The position numbers and the translations under genes were made by a program. Below the pieces are notes generated by a model, which saw only the letters and a list, made by a program, of their open reading frames with translations, did no database searches and had not been told where the DNA came from. A stretch of DNA of 64,000 bases from Gammaproteobacteria bacterium Milos-ODIII6 (GTDB lineage Bacteria; Pseudomonadota; Gammaproteobacteria; Chromatiales; Chromatiaceae), in the NCBI GenBank assembly GCA_029228645.1, contig JAPTHR010000003.1, forward strand, positions 186,001 to 250,000, in the 5' to 3' direction. The stretch's first letter is position 1. Each line of letters begins with the position of its first letter. Below are positions 35,978 through 47,046 of the stretch, piece after piece.

Positions 35978-36111
35978 AACCACGAACGGCACAACACGCA
36001 CAAGGCATTGGTTTGCCAGGGAGACCGGGCTGCCGGTCAGACCGACGGCAGCGCAGGCGCGAAGCGTCTTCCCGAGAGGTATTCTTTGCGATCCTGGCGT
36101 GCTTTGTGGTT
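35978..36111. repeat. Intergenic stem-loop element between ilvN and ilvC
   Basis: AACCACGAACGGCACAACAC with CACAAGG on the left pairs imperfectly with CCTGGCGTGCTTTGTGGTT on the right. The arms resemble those of the elements at 869-938 and 6172-6240, but the centre holds about 70 extra bases, including a small stem (GACCGGGCTGCCGGTC). It would be transcribed if ilvC is read from the ilvBN promoter. Confidence 0.5.
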
Positions 36112-36123
36112 CAGATCTTCTAA

Positions 36124-37167
<1,044 letters not shown>

Positions 37168-37226
37168 TTCGCCCCGACTGCCCCCTCGCGCAACGTGGGG
37201 GTAGTGATCGGGAGTTTTGTTGATTC

Positions 37227-37253
37227 AAGGCCGCATTCAAGCGGCCTTTTTTC
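37227..37253 (+). terminator. Rho-independent terminator after ilvC
   Basis: AAGGCCGC, ATTCAA and GCGGCCTT form an 8-bp stem followed by TTTTTCT. It ends 14 bases before the pssA start, so pssA transcription must initiate nearby or depend on read-through. Confidence 0.88.
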
Positions 37254-37267
37254 TATACTCTGAGGCT

Positions 37268-38050
37268 ATGGAACCCAACGAAGCCAACAAGGTCGCCGAC
37301 CTCGAGCAGGAACGTCCCAGGCGTCGCCGCGGAATCTACCTGCTCCCGAACCTGTTCACCACCGCGGCCCTGTTCGCGGGCTTCTACGCGGTGCTCGCCT
37401 CCATGAACGGGAGTTTCGAAAAGGCAGCGATCGCCATCTTTGTCGCCATGGTGCTGGATGGCCTGGATGGGCGGGTTGCGCGTATCACCAATACCCAGAC
37501 CGCGTTTGGCGCTGAGTACGACAGCCTTTCGGACATGGTGGCCTTCGGTCTCGCCCCTTCACTGGTCATGTACCAGTGGGCACTGGTGGGGCTGGGCCGG
37601 CTCGGCTGGCTGGCGGCATTCATCTACACCGCCGGAGCCGCGCTTCGCCTGGCGCGCTTCAATTCCGCGATCGCCACGGCGGACAAGCGCTATTTCACCG
37701 GTCTGCCGAGCCCGTCCGCCGCAGCGCTCCTCGCCGGTGCGGTCTGGGTGGGCGCGGACAATGCCATTGGTGGGACCGAGGTGGCCTGGCTGGCCCTCGG
37801 CCTGACCGTGGTGGCGGGTCTGTTGATGGTGAGCAATCTCAGCTACTCCAGCTTCAAACAGGTGGATTTCCGCGGCAAGGTGCCGTTCTTCGCCGTGGTA
37901 ATCGTCATGCTGGTTTTTGCCGTGGTACTGACCGAGCCGGCGCTGGTGCTGTTCCTGGTGTTCCTGGGTTACACCCTCTCCGGGCCAGTCGTTGCCCTGC
38001 GGCGAGCCTGGCGCAAGCGCAACCGCCGGGACTTGGCAAGTCAGGATTGA
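37268..38050 (+). CDS. pssA: CDP-diacylglycerol-serine O-phosphatidyltransferase
   Basis: A 260-residue integral membrane phosphatidylserine synthase (type II) of the CDP-alcohol phosphatidyltransferase family. The catalytic signature DGxxAR-x8-Gxxx-DxxxD is met by LDGLDGRVARI and FGAEYDSLSD. Several membrane segments follow. The N-terminal RRRRGIYLLPNLFTTAALFAG is typical. Start at 37268 is supported by a GAGG before the ATG. Confidence 0.9.
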   Translation: MEPNEANKVADLEQERPRRRRGIYLLPNLFTTAALFAGFYAVLASMNGSFEKAAIAIFVAMVLDGLDGRVARITNTQTAFGAEYDSLSDMVAFGLAPSLVMYQWALVGLGRLGWLAAFIYTAGAALRLARFNSAIATADKRYFTGLPSPSAAALLAGAVWVGADNAIGGTEVAWLALGLTVVAGLLMVSNLSYSSFKQVDFRGKVPFFAVVIVMLVFAVVLTEPALVLFLVFLGYTLSGPVVALRRAWRKRNRRDLASQD

Positions 38051-38089
38051 CTGGGCTATATTCGGACTGCACACAGCAGGCAGGTTTCC

Positions 38090-38188
38090 ATGCGATTCGA
38101 AGGCAGCTCACAGCTTGTTTTCTCTGCTCCGGCCCACGTCCGGGGCGCGCGCCTGCCTGTCACCGCTCTGCTACGACTCCTGCCCTGA
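38090..38188 (+). promoter_or_regulatory. Possible leucine leader peptide upstream of leuA
   Basis: A 32-codon open frame (MRFEGSSQLVFSAPA onward) ends TALLRLLP with codons CTG, CTA, CGA, CTC, CTG, that is four leucines in six codons just before CCC and the stop. This pattern resembles attenuation leader peptides. A small stem TGCCC/GGGCA straddles the stop at 38181-38194, but no T-run terminator is visible before leuA. The call is tentative. Confidence 0.3.
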
Positions 38189-38291
38189 GGGGCACATAGG
38201 ACGCATGCCTGGGCGAGGGCTGAACAATCGCCGCATTCCATCGATATTCGAATCAAAGCAGGCCGGCATGGCCGTTCTGCCGGAGTAGCAT

Positions 38292-39839
38292 ATGAGCAAG
38301 CAGCAACTCATCATTTTCGACACCACCCTGCGCGACGGGGAGCAGAGCCCGGGCGCATCCATGACCCGCGACGAGAAGGTGCGTATCGCCAGGGCACTGG
38401 AAAAGTTGCGCGTGGATGTCATCGAGGCCGGTTTTCCGATCGCCAGCCCCGGCGATTTCGAGGCCGTCAGGTCGGTCGCCGAGGTCATCAAGGATTCCAC
38501 CGTGTGTGGCCTGGCGCGTGCCCTTGAACGCGATATCGATCGCGCCGGGGAGGCGCTCAAGCCGGCCAATTCCGGGCGCATCCATACCTTTATCGCGACC
38601 TCGCCTGTGCACATGGAGCGCAAGCTGCGCATGAGCCCCGACCAGGTGGTCGAGCAGGCAGTCTGGGCGGTCAAGCATGCGCGCCAGTACACCGATAACG
38701 TCGAGTTCTCCGCGGAGGACGCCGGGCGCTCCGAGATCGATTTCCTGTGCCGGGTTTTCGAGGCGGTCATCGATGCCGGCGCCACGACGGTCAACGTGCC
38801 CGATACGGTTGGCTACAACCTGCCCAGCCAGTTCGGCGAGACCATCCGCACACTCATCGAGCGGATTCCGAATTCGGACAAGGCCGTGTTCGCGGTGCAT
38901 TGCCACAATGACCTCGGGCTGGCGGTGGCCAACTCCCTGTCGGCGGTGATGAACGGTGCGCGCCAGGTCGAGTGCACCATCAATGGCCTCGGCGAACGCG
39001 CGGGTAACGCCTCGCTGGAAGAGGTGGCGATGGCGGTGCGCACCCGCCAGGATCAGTTCGACTGCGACACCACCCTGGACACCACCCAGATCGTCCCCTG
39101 CTCGCGCCTGGTTTCCAACATCACCGGTTTCCCGGTGCAGCCGAACAAGGCCATCGTGGGCGCGAACGCCTTTGCGCACGAATCGGGAATTCACCAGGAC
39201 GGGGTGCTCAAGCACCGCGAGACCTACGAGATCATGCGCGCCGAGGACGTCGGCTGGTCGCAGAACCGCATGGTTTTGGGCAAGCACTCGGGGCGCAACG
39301 CGTTTCGCACCCGCCTCGAGGAACTCGGCATCGTGATCGAGTCCGAGACCGAGCTCAACGACGCTTTCGCGCGCTTCAAGGATCTTGCCGACAAGAAACA
39401 TGAGATCTTCGATGAGGACATTCAGGCGCTGGTCACGGACAAGGATATCGACAAGGCCAACGAGCGGGTGCGCCTGATCGCCCTGCATGTCTGTTCCGAG
39501 ACCGGCGAAACCCCGGCGGCGGACGTGACCCTCAGCATCGACGGCGAGGAGCAGAGCATCTCGGCCGAGGGCAGCGGCCCGGTGGACGCCACCTACCGCG
39601 CCATCGAGGCGCTGGTGGACTCGGGTGCCGATCTCAAGCTGTACTCGGTGAACAACATCACCAGTGGTACCGACAGCCAGGGCGAGGTGACCGTGCGCCT
39701 GGAACTGGGCGGGCGCCTGGTCAACGGGCAGGGCGCGGATACCGATATCGTGATCGCCTCGGCCAAGGCCTATATCAACGGCTGCAACAAGCTGCTCGAC
39801 GTGGACGGGCGCGCCCATCCACAGCAGGGTGATGTCTGA
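38292..39839 (+). CDS. leuA: 2-Isopropylmalate synthase
   Basis: The 515-residue first enzyme of leucine synthesis. It has the catalytic TIM-barrel motifs [35 protein letters not shown] and [17 protein letters not shown], followed by the C-terminal LeuA allosteric domain (from about residue 400). ATG at 38292 is preceded by GGAG. Together with ilvBNC this places most of the early branched-chain pathway in one region; leuBCD are not in the window. Confidence 0.96.
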   Translation: MSKQQLIIFDTTLRDGEQSPGASMTRDEKVRIARALEKLRVDVIEAGFPIASPGDFEAVRSVAEVIKDSTVCGLARALERDIDRAGEALKPANSGRIHTFIATSPVHMERKLRMSPDQVVEQAVWAVKHARQYTDNVEFSAEDAGRSEIDFLCRVFEAVIDAGATTVNVPDTVGYNLPSQFGETIRTLIERIPNSDKAVFAVHCHNDLGLAVANSLSAVMNGARQVECTINGLGERAGNASLEEVAMAVRTRQDQFDCDTTLDTTQIVPCSRLVSNITGFPVQPNKAIVGANAFAHESGIHQDGVLKHRETYEIMRAEDVGWSQNRMVLGKHSGRNAFRTRLEELGIVIESETELNDAFARFKDLADKKHEIFDEDIQALVTDKDIDKANERVRLIALHVCSETGETPAADVTLSIDGEEQSISAEGSGPVDATYRAIEALVDSGADLKLYSVNNITSGTDSQGEVTVRLELGGRLVNGQGADTDIVIASAKAYINGCNKLLDVDGRAHPQQGDV

Positions 39840-39889
39840 TGCATTGGTCTGCTTCGTGGTGATCGCCCCAGGGAGCGGGGGGCGCGGCC

Positions 39890-40687
39890 GTGCCTGATGC
39901 GCGCCAACGGGCCTATCTGGAGGCCATGGGCATCCCCCTGTGGGAGCGCCGCGGCGTGGCCGGGGCAGTGATCGCTGAGGAACAGGGGGCGAACCCCCTG
40001 GAGGATCCATCCTCGAGCAACGAGCCCTTGCTACCGCAGGCGCCGATGGCCGGGCAGGAAGCGGAAAGCGCGCCCGGAGGACCCGAGGCGGCTCCTCCCT
40101 TGCTGACTGCCGAGCCCCGGGATATGGACTGGGACGGGCTGCAGCAGGCGGTCACTTCCTGTCGCCAGTGCAGCCTGTGCGATTCCCGCACCCAGACCGT
40201 GTTCGGGGTGGGTGATCGCAGCGCCCGCCTGATGCTGATAGGCGAAGCGCCGGGTGCGGACGAGGATCGTCTTGGAGAGCCCTTCGTCGGGCGGGCCGGT
40301 CAGTTGCTCACAGCGATGCTCGCGGCGATCGGATTTGCTCGCGAACAGGTCTACATTGCGAACGTGCTCAAGTGTCGTCCACCGGGTAACCGAGACCCGC
40401 ACGTGGACGAGGTGGCGGCCTGTCGCGCCTATCTCGATCGTCAGATCGAGCTGATCCAGCCTCGGCTGATTCTGTCGCTCGGTGGTGTGTCCGCGAAGAA
40501 TCTCCTGGATACGGATGAGGGCGTGGGGCGCCTGCGGAAGCGCCTGCACCATTATGCCGCGACCGGGACGCCGCTGCGGGTGACCTACCATCCGGCCTTT
40601 CTTTTGCGCCGGCCGGAGGAAAAGGCCAAGGCCTGGGCGGACCTGCAACAGGTGTGGTCGGATTTGCAGGGGAGTGCGCCGGCATGA
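39890..40687 (+). CDS. Family 4/5-type uracil-DNA glycosylase
   Basis: A 265-residue iron-sulfur uracil-DNA glycosylase that removes uracil from DNA. The motif [23 protein letters not shown] (residues about 117-140) and [11 protein letters not shown] near the C-terminus are diagnostic. Cysteines for the [4Fe-4S] centre lie in [17 protein letters not shown] and AACRAYL. About 75 N-terminal residues are low-complexity and glutamate/proline-rich. The GTG start at 39890 fits the spacing to leuA. It overlaps rimI by ATGA. Confidence 0.88.
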   Translation: MPDARQRAYLEAMGIPLWERRGVAGAVIAEEQGANPLEDPSSSNEPLLPQAPMAGQEAESAPGGPEAAPPLLTAEPRDMDWDGLQQAVTSCRQCSLCDSRTQTVFGVGDRSARLMLIGEAPGADEDRLGEPFVGRAGQLLTAMLAAIGFAREQVYIANVLKCRPPGNRDPHVDEVAACRAYLDRQIELIQPRLILSLGGVSAKNLLDTDEGVGRLRKRLHHYAATGTPLRVTYHPAFLLRRPEEKAKAWADLQQVWSDLQGSAPA

Positions 40688-41154
40688 GCGCAGTGCTTCA
40701 GGACCCCGGGATTGAGATCCGCGCTATGCGTGAGGGCGATCTCGACGCGGTTTTCGACAATGAGCGCGCCGCCTACTCGCACCCCTGGACGCGCGGCATA
40801 CTGCGTGACTGCCTGCGCGTCGGTTATGACTGCCACGTGGCCCAGGCAGATGGCCGTATCGTCGGCCACGCGGTGCTATCGAGCGCAGTCGGTGAGGCGC
40901 ACCTGCTGAACCTTTGCGTGGTCCAGGATGCGCGAGGGATGGGCATAGGCCGTCGCCTGCTGCGCTGCATGCTGGATTTGGCGCAGAAAAACGCCGCTGA
41001 TACGGTCTTCCTCGAGGTCCGGAGCAGCAATAGCATTGCGCGCTGCCTGTATGAGTCCGAGGGCTTCTGCGAGATCGGCCAGCGCCGGGGCTATTACCCG
41101 CACGACGAGCACGAGCGCGAGGATGCCGTCGTGTACGCCAAGCCGTTGTTATAA
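40684..41154 (+). CDS. rimI: Ribosomal protein S18 alanine N-acetyltransferase
   Basis: A 156-residue GNAT acetyltransferase. [23 protein letters not shown] and the acetyl-CoA site [19 protein letters not shown] are RimI-like, as is [19 protein letters not shown]. The start ATG overlaps the preceding stop, and GGGGAG precedes it. RimI next to a uracil-DNA glycosylase is a frequent arrangement in gammaproteobacteria. Confidence 0.87.
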   Translation: MSAVLQDPGIEIRAMREGDLDAVFDNERAAYSHPWTRGILRDCLRVGYDCHVAQADGRIVGHAVLSSAVGEAHLLNLCVVQDARGMGIGRRLLRCMLDLAQKNAADTVFLEVRSSNSIARCLYESEGFCEIGQRRGYYPHDEHEREDAVVYAKPLL

Positions 41155-41183
41155 TCGCGCTCCTTTCAGACTCCCGTATCCCC

Positions 41184-42764
41184 ATGGCTGACCTCAAGAC
41201 CGAGACCGACAAGCGGCGGACCTTCGCGATCATTTCGCACCCGGACGCCGGTAAGACCACCCTGACCGAGAAGCTGCTGCTGTTCGGCGGCGCGATCCAG
41301 CTTGCCGGTACGGTCAAGGGGCGTAAGGCGGCACGCCATGCGACCTCCGACTGGATGGAGTTGGAGAAGCAGCGCGGCATCTCGGTCACCTCGTCGGTCA
41401 TGCAGTTCGACTACAAGGGGCGGGTGATGAACCTGCTCGACACCCCCGGCCACGAGGATTTCTCCGAGGATACCTACCGCACCCTCACCGCCGTGGATTC
41501 CGCGCTGATGGTGATCGACGTGGCCAAGGGCGTGGAGGCCCGTACCGTCAAGCTGATGGATGTCTGTCGCCTGCGGGATACGCCGATCCTGACTTTCATC
41601 AACAAGCTCGACCGCGAGGGGCGTGATCCCATCGAGTTGCTGGACGAGGTCGAGGAGGTGCTCAAGATAAAGTGTGCCCCGATCACCTGGCCGATCGGCA
41701 TGGGTAAGCGCCTCAAGGGTGTGATCGATCTGCGTGACGAGACGATCCACCTGTACGACCCCGAGCACGGGGGCCGTATCAGCGAGGGCGAGAAGATCCA
41801 GGGTCTGGACAATCCCCATCTCGACGAGGTGCTCGGCGATATGGCCGAGGAGTTGCGCGAGGAGGTCGAGCTGGTGCGCGGCGCCAGTCATGAATTCGAC
41901 CTGGACGCCTACCTGCGGGGCGAGATGACCCCGGTGTTCTTCGGTTCGGCGATCAATAACTTCGGTGTCGAGGAACTGCTCGACGCCTTTGCCGACTACG
42001 CCCCGGGGCCGCGCCCGCGCGAGACCATTCAGCGCACGGTCGACCCCCATGAGGAGAAATTCTCGGGTTTTGTGTTCAAGATTCAGGCGAACATGGATCC
42101 GGCGCACCGCGACCGCGTGGCCTTCCTGCGGGTCTGTTCCGGCAGCTACCGCAGGGGCATGAAGATGCAGCACGTCCGCATCGGCAAGCAGACCACGGTG
42201 GCGAACGCGATCACCTTCCAGGCGGACGAGCGCAAGGCAGTCGAGGAGGCCTTCCCCGGAGACATCATTGGCCTGCACAACCACGGCACCATCCAGATCG
42301 GCGATACCTTCACCGAAGGCGAAGAGCTCAAGTACACCGGGATCCCGTACTTTGCCCCGGAACTGTTCCGGCGCGTGGTGCTGAAGGATCCGCTCAGGCT
42401 CAAGCAGCTGCAGAAGGGTGTTACCCAGCTGTGTGAGGAGGGCGCCACCCAGGTCTTTCGTCCGATGCGCAACAACGACATCGTGCTGGGCGCGGTCGGG
42501 GTGCTGCAGTTCGAGGTGGCCGCGCACCGCCTGAAGGGCGAGTACAACGTCGAGGCCATCGTCGAACCGACCCAGGTACAGCTGGCGCGCTGGATCGCAT
42601 GTGACGACGAGAAGGAACTCAAGAAGTTCCGTGACAAGGCGCATGACAACCTCGCCGAGGATGGCGACGGCCAGCTGGTCTACCTCGCGCCCACCCGGGT
42701 GAACCTGTCCCTCACCGAGGAGCGCTGGCCGCAGATCCGCTTCCTGGCCACGCGCGAGCTATAG
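41184..42764 (+). CDS. prfC: Peptide chain release factor 3
   Basis: RF3 (526 residues) is the GTPase that recycles RF1 and RF2. The G1 motif [21 protein letters not shown]3 [11 protein letters not shown] and G4 [10 protein letters not shown] are present. The C-terminal region ([20 protein letters not shown]) is characteristic of RF3 and distinguishes it from EF-G. ATG 41184 follows rimI by 29 bases. Confidence 0.96.
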   Translation: MADLKTETDKRRTFAIISHPDAGKTTLTEKLLLFGGAIQLAGTVKGRKAARHATSDWMELEKQRGISVTSSVMQFDYKGRVMNLLDTPGHEDFSEDTYRTLTAVDSALMVIDVAKGVEARTVKLMDVCRLRDTPILTFINKLDREGRDPIELLDEVEEVLKIKCAPITWPIGMGKRLKGVIDLRDETIHLYDPEHGGRISEGEKIQGLDNPHLDEVLGDMAEELREEVELVRGASHEFDLDAYLRGEMTPVFFGSAINNFGVEELLDAFADYAPGPRPRETIQRTVDPHEEKFSGFVFKIQANMDPAHRDRVAFLRVCSGSYRRGMKMQHVRIGKQTTVANAITFQADERKAVEEAFPGDIIGLHNHGTIQIGDTFTEGEELKYTGIPYFAPELFRRVVLKDPLRLKQLQKGVTQLCEEGATQVFRPMRNNDIVLGAVGVLQFEVAAHRLKGEYNVEAIVEPTQVQLARWIACDDEKELKKFRDKAHDNLAEDGDGQLVYLAPTRVNLSLTEERWPQIRFLATREL

Positions 42765-42839
42765 CGGCGGCCTTGGCCGCGAAGGATTTCACATTTGGTG
42801 GCGCAGGGAGTGGTGAGGTGAGAACTGCAATTAACGCCT

Positions 42840-43757
42840 TCAATCCTTTACGAAGCGCTCCAGGGCGCGCTCGGCCCAATACTCCCCGGCTTCGATCACT
42901 TCGCCCGCGCGATAGAACTCGTGTGCGCCGCAGGTGGTGATCGGAACCTCGATCAACAGGTCCGGTGGGTAGGCTGCCAGCATGCAGCGCGCGATGCTGG
43001 CCTGCATCGTGTCCAGCGACAGCAGGGCGGCTTCGGTCAATGAAAGCTTGTCCCGCTCATCCCTTTCGTTGCTTTCGAGCCCGAGTTTTTTCTGCAATTG
43101 ATCGATGAAGGTCTCGATTTTCTCGTGGTAGCGGGGTCGGTTTTTTTTGATTTTCTGGTGCTCGGTCACCAGCCGGTTGCTGCCATCGATGCGCTTGGGT
43201 ACGCCGGACAGGCTGACCGCGATGATCGCCTCGGTCGGGTCCTGCAGTGTCGGTGCGATCGGAACCGGGTTGAGAATGCCGCCGTCGAGCAACAGGCGCC
43301 CCCCGACCCGGTGCGGGGTGAAAACGGTCGGCACCGCGATCGAGGCCCGGATCGCATCGAACAGATCGCCGTCAGACAGCCAGACCTCCTTGCGTGTGCG
43401 CACATCGGTCGCGACCAGGGTCAGCGGTATCGGCAGGTCCTCGATCCTGTGGCTGCCGACGAACTCCTGCAGCGTCTCCATCAGCATCTCGCCCTTGAGC
43501 ATGCCGGCGCCGCCCCAGGCGACGTCGAGATAACGCAGGACATTGAATTCCGTCAGCTCCTGGACCCAGTCGGCATAGTCGTCGAGCTTGCCGGCCGCAT
43601 AGAAGCCGCCAATCAGGGCGCCAATCGAACTGCCGGCGATTGCGCCGATCTTCCAACCCTGGCGCTCGAGCGTGCGGATCACGCCGATATGCGCGAGACC
43701 CCGGGCGCCGCCGCTGCCGAGCACGAGGGATATCGTTTTACGTTTTGAATCGGTCAT
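42840..43757 (-). CDS. Patatin-like phospholipase (RssA-type)
   Basis: A 305-residue serine lipase-fold protein. The oxyanion hole GSGGARGLAHIG, the nucleophile elbow GSSIGALIGG, and the catalytic Asp in LLDGGILNPVP form a complete Ser-Asp dyad. It resembles bacterial RssA/YchK proteins and is probably cytoplasmic or peripheral. ATG 43757 was chosen; TTG 43760 is adjacent. It is convergent with prfC. Confidence 0.88.
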   Translation of the reverse strand: MTDSKRKTISLVLGSGGARGLAHIGVIRTLERQGWKIGAIAGSSIGALIGGFYAAGKLDDYADWVQELTEFNVLRYLDVAWGGAGMLKGEMLMETLQEFVGSHRIEDLPIPLTLVATDVRTRKEVWLSDGDLFDAIRASIAVPTVFTPHRVGGRLLLDGGILNPVPIAPTLQDPTEAIIAVSLSGVPKRIDGSNRLVTEHQKIKKNRPRYHEKIETFIDQLQKKLGLESNERDERDKLSLTEAALLSLDTMQASIARCMLAAYPPDLLIEVPITTCGAHEFYRAGEVIEAGEYWAERALERFVKD

Positions 43758-43921
43758 CAACCGGGGCCTCGCGGGATGTCCCCAACCCGGTCAATCATGA
43801 CGCCTATCAGCGCGGGGTTCCAGCGTCGGAGCCGGTGGTGCAGTGCAAGCCGGCTGCCCGGAGCTGTGGCGACGGGTTGGGCCGGTTCGTTACACGATCC
43901 TTTTCCATGCCCCGCTTCGGG

Positions 43922-45241
43922 CTAGAGAAACCACTCGAAGAACACAACGAAGATGATGCTGACCACGGTCAGGCTGTTGAGCATGACCGGCATGCCCACG
44001 CGCAGCCACTGCATGGGCGTGATCGTGGAGTTGGGGTATTGCGCGCGCTCGGATTCCGCGACGCAGATGATATTGGCGGTTGCGCCGATATGCGTCACGT
44101 TGCCGCCGAGGCCGACCCCGATGGCGAGGGCCCACCACAGTGGGGTCACGTGGGCGCCCTGGGATTCCAGGCCGGCGATGATTGGCAGCATCGTGATGGT
44201 GAACGGGATATTGTCCACGATGGCACTGAGGATGGCCGCTGCCCACATCACCATCAGCGCGCTCAACAGGAGTTGCTCGGGGTCGGCGGCGAAGGCGGCG
44301 AGTTGCTGACCGATCAGGTCCAGCAGCCCCGAGGATTCGACCCCGCCGACGATCATGAACAGCGCGGCAAAGAACAGCAGCACCGACCACTCCACGCCAG
44401 CGAGCAGCTTCTCCGGGTCCTTGGTGGAAACCAGCAGCGCCACGGCTACGCCGATCCAGGCCACATAGGCGGGAAACAGGTGCAGCCGGTGGTGCACGAA
44501 AAAAAGCGCGACGGTCAGTACCAGTGCGCCGGTCACGCGCCACAGGGTGGGGTAATCCTTGATCGCCCGCTCCTCGTTCAGATCGATGTCACCAGTCCCC
44601 AGGGCCTCACCGGGGGCCAGTTGGTGACGGAACAGGAACAGCAGCAGGCCGATGGTCACGATCCAGGCAGGTACCACCATTGGGCCCATATGCACGATGA
44701 AGGCCATGAAGTCGAGCCCGGAGGCGCTACCGATCATGATGTTAGGGGGGTCGCCCACCAGGGTCGCGGCACCGCCGATATTGGAAAGCATCGCTTCGCC
44801 GATCAGGAACGGTGCCGGATTGATGTTGAGGATGCGCGTGATCAGCACGGTCAGCGGTGCGAAGATCAGTACCGTGGTGACGTTGTCCAGCACCATGCTG
44901 AACAAGCTGGTAACCAGGCACAGATAAACGAGCAGCCGGCGCGGGTCGCCGCCGGCCATTTTCGCCAACTTGATGCCCAGGTACTCCAGCCCGCCGGTGG
45001 GGCGGAGCATGGTCACCAGCATCATCATGGCGACCAGCAGCAACAGGGTATTGCCATCGACAACGGCAATGGCCTCTTCCTGTGAGTAGAAACCGAACAC
45101 CATCCCGATCCCGGTCATCGAGACGGCGCCGAGTATCGCGGCTGTGGTGCGGTGCAGCTTTTCGGTGAATATCAGCACATAGGCGGCAAGCAGCACGCCC
45201 GCGGAGATCCACATATTGGTGATGGAAAGGCTGTGTTCCAT
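43922..45241 (-). CDS. nhaD: NhaD-type sodium/proton antiporter
   Basis: A 439-residue membrane protein of the ArsB/NhaD ion-transporter superfamily. About eleven to twelve hydrophobic segments are visible. Conserved stretches SMVLDNVTTVLIFAPLTVLI, LSNIGGAATLVGDPPNIMIG, SAIVDNIPFTITMLPII and GLGGNVTHIGATANIICVA match NhaD. Sodium export fits a halotolerant or alkaline lifestyle, but this is an inference. It starts 1 base after the stop of the CBS-domain gene, so the two are coupled. Confidence 0.85.
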   Translation of the reverse strand: MEHSLSITNMWISAGVLLAAYVLIFTEKLHRTTAAILGAVSMTGIGMVFGFYSQEEAIAVVDGNTLLLLVAMMMLVTMLRPTGGLEYLGIKLAKMAGGDPRRLLVYLCLVTSLFSMVLDNVTTVLIFAPLTVLITRILNINPAPFLIGEAMLSNIGGAATLVGDPPNIMIGSASGLDFMAFIVHMGPMVVPAWIVTIGLLLFLFRHQLAPGEALGTGDIDLNEERAIKDYPTLWRVTGALVLTVALFFVHHRLHLFPAYVAWIGVAVALLVSTKDPEKLLAGVEWSVLLFFAALFMIVGGVESSGLLDLIGQQLAAFAADPEQLLLSALMVMWAAAILSAIVDNIPFTITMLPIIAGLESQGAHVTPLWWALAIGVGLGGNVTHIGATANIICVAESERAQYPNSTITPMQWLRVGMPVMLNSLTVVSIIFVVFFEWFL

Positions 45242-45242
45242 A

Positions 45243-45698
45243 TCAGACGGCTCTGTTTTCCTCGAGCATTGCGTGTGCAATGCCCATGATCGAGATGGTG
45301 CCCTTGTAGATGCCCTGGTCCAGCACGAACAGGTAGGTCGTGTCCTGCTCTTCCATGATGGCGAGCGCCTTGGAAAAAGGCGTATTGGAGGTCGCCTGCG
45401 GACTGTTGGGCAGGACGAAGTCATCAGCAGGGCAGGCAAGCACACTGGCCAGCAGTTCTTTCGAAATATCCAGGTGATGCAGGGAGTCGCCCAGCAGGTG
45501 GGCGTGTTTGACCATGAAGTCCGGGATGCAGGTTTGCTTGAGTACGTGGCGGATGGATAGCTTGCCGATGATCTGTTGGCGTTCGTCGACGAAGGGGATG
45601 CCCGGGACATCCGCCTCGACGCACAGGCGGAATACATCCTTGACCAGCATGCCGGGCCGGCCGATTCCGGTGGGTTTGATCACGTCCACGAGTTTCAT
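45243..45698 (-). CDS. CBS-domain protein coupled to the antiporter
   Basis: A 151-residue protein made of one CBS-pair module. The first half has LVKDVFRLCVEADVPGIPFV and QIIGKLSIRHVL, the second SKALAIMEEQDTTYLFVLDQG and GTISIMGIAHAM. CBS pairs usually sense adenine nucleotides. The ATG at 45698 (MKLVDVIKPTGIGRPG) was chosen; the upstream open frame is low-complexity. Its stop and the nhaD start are 1 base apart, suggesting it regulates the antiporter. Confidence 0.82.
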   Translation of the reverse strand: MKLVDVIKPTGIGRPGMLVKDVFRLCVEADVPGIPFVDERQQIIGKLSIRHVLKQTCIPDFMVKHAHLLGDSLHHLDISKELLASVLACPADDFVLPNSPQATSNTPFSKALAIMEEQDTTYLFVLDQGIYKGTISIMGIAHAMLEENRAV

Positions 45699-46085
45699 CT
45701 CTGGGGTTCCTCCGTCGGCAGGCATGCCGAGACCGATTGGTTTGCGCCGGGCAGTGGACCCGACGCGCTGGGCGGTTGCGCGGCGACAAGGGTCGCCGGC
45801 AGTGACCGGATTCGGCTCTGCCACACACGGATGTGAGGCAAGTATTGCGCCAAGGCCCGGAAACCCGTTGGGGTGCGATCAACCACCTGGAAACACCGGG
45901 GTGAGGGTCATGACAGGGGGTTCCTGTCTGTTCCGGATTGGTGAGCCGACCCGGGCCATGCCCCGTGATGATGCACGATTTTAGGCGGCGGGCCAGCCGA
46001 GTGGTTTACTCAGGTCCGGCATCAACGAGTGGAACGCTATCCCGCTGGATCGTTTGCTCGTCCGGATTTCACGCGCAACGCTGCC
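45699..46085. other. Intergenic region, no gene seen
   Basis: About 390 bases between the PDC-like gene and the CBS gene, both on the minus strand. Open frames here are short or lack ribosome sites and family likeness. The region presumably contains the promoter of the CBS-nhaD unit, but no clear -35/-10 pair is visible. Confidence 0.5.
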
Positions 46086-47042
46086 CTACATGCCGCCCCA
46101 GAACTCGGAATCCTTGGCCAGAAACTGATCGAAAGGGATGTAGTGAGACCCGTCACAGGAAAAATTGAGTCCCACGATGCCATTGAAGATGTTGACCGAG
46201 CCCGACCGCAGGTAGAGGGTGTCGTCCGCGAATCGCAGGTGCCGGAAGGTATCGAAGATCGGCCCGATGCTATTCTTGGGAACCACGGCGTCCGCCGGAT
46301 ACTGACGGTGCGGGAAGGCAAGGCAGATATCGGGATCGACCAGATCGTCGAAATCGATCACCTGGTAGCGATACGGGTCGTCCAGGGTCCATACGGTCGC
46401 CCGACTGCTGGAAAAGTGCAGCTTGAGGTGAAACACGCCATTGTCGGTGATCAGTTCCTCCACCACCGGCAGGACCTGATCGATGTGTTCGTCCAGGCGG
46501 CTGGACGCGCGGCATTGCTGAAAAACCTGGCCGCGGATTGCCGGATCTCCCTTTATCTGCCGCCAGCGCAGGGGGTCGGTATAGATATCCTTGGTGATCG
46601 GCAACTTGCGCAAATCGAAGTCGGCCCCGAGGTAACCGATCAACTGCTTGTCCCGCATGACCTTCTGGATGGCGGTCACCGAAGGGCGGTTGGCGCGCAG
46701 GCTGATATAAGCCTCCGACAGGACCATGTCGATCTCTGAATCGAGCTGCTGCATGTACGGGCGGCCGGAGCGATCCCGGCCAAAGTCCTCCGCGATCAGT
46801 CCCCCGGCCGAGGCATTGGCGCTGATCTGTTGCCCCTGCGGGGTGAGTGCGTAAAGGAAGGTGACATAGGGGACCTTTTGTATCGAGGCCAATAATTCAG
46901 CATCGAGGGCTTCACGCGAGTCCCATGCATGCCTGACGCGCGTGGCGGCGCGATGCATGGGATCGATCAGCATGTTGTAGAGGGTGGCGCGCTGGCGACG
47001 AATGCGCTGGTGCAGAGGCGAGTCTTTGGTGGCGCCCGGCAT
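46086..47042 (-). CDS. PDC/Cache-like sensor-domain protein
   Basis: A 318-residue soluble protein. The N-terminal about 100 residues look like a PDC (Cache) sensor: YVTFLYALTPQGQQISANAS, then GRPYMQQLDSE, YISLRANRPSVTAIQKVM and YLGADFDLRKLP. The rest is unassigned. There is no evident signal peptide or membrane helix, unusual for Cache domains. ATG 47042 overlaps the end of the upstream DUF1820 gene; GTG 47063 is an alternative. Confidence 0.72.
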   Translation of the reverse strand: MPGATKDSPLHQRIRRQRATLYNMLIDPMHRAATRVRHAWDSREALDAELLASIQKVPYVTFLYALTPQGQQISANASAGGLIAEDFGRDRSGRPYMQQLDSEIDMVLSEAYISLRANRPSVTAIQKVMRDKQLIGYLGADFDLRKLPITKDIYTDPLRWRQIKGDPAIRGQVFQQCRASSRLDEHIDQVLPVVEELITDNGVFHLKLHFSSSRATVWTLDDPYRYQVIDFDDLVDPDICLAFPHRQYPADAVVPKNSIGPIFDTFRHLRFADDTLYLRSGSVNIFNGIVGLNFSCDGSHYIPFDQFLAKDSEFWGGM

Positions 47043-47046
47043 GGCC

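Noticed and set aside
38253-40010. 585-codon open frame on the minus strand over leuA
   Set aside because: The forward frame is an intact LeuA with all motifs; the reverse frame has no family likeness.
43640-45085. 481-codon forward frame over nhaD
   Set aside because: It is rich in His, Gln and Asp as expected for an antisense shadow of a membrane protein; NhaD on the other strand is convincing.
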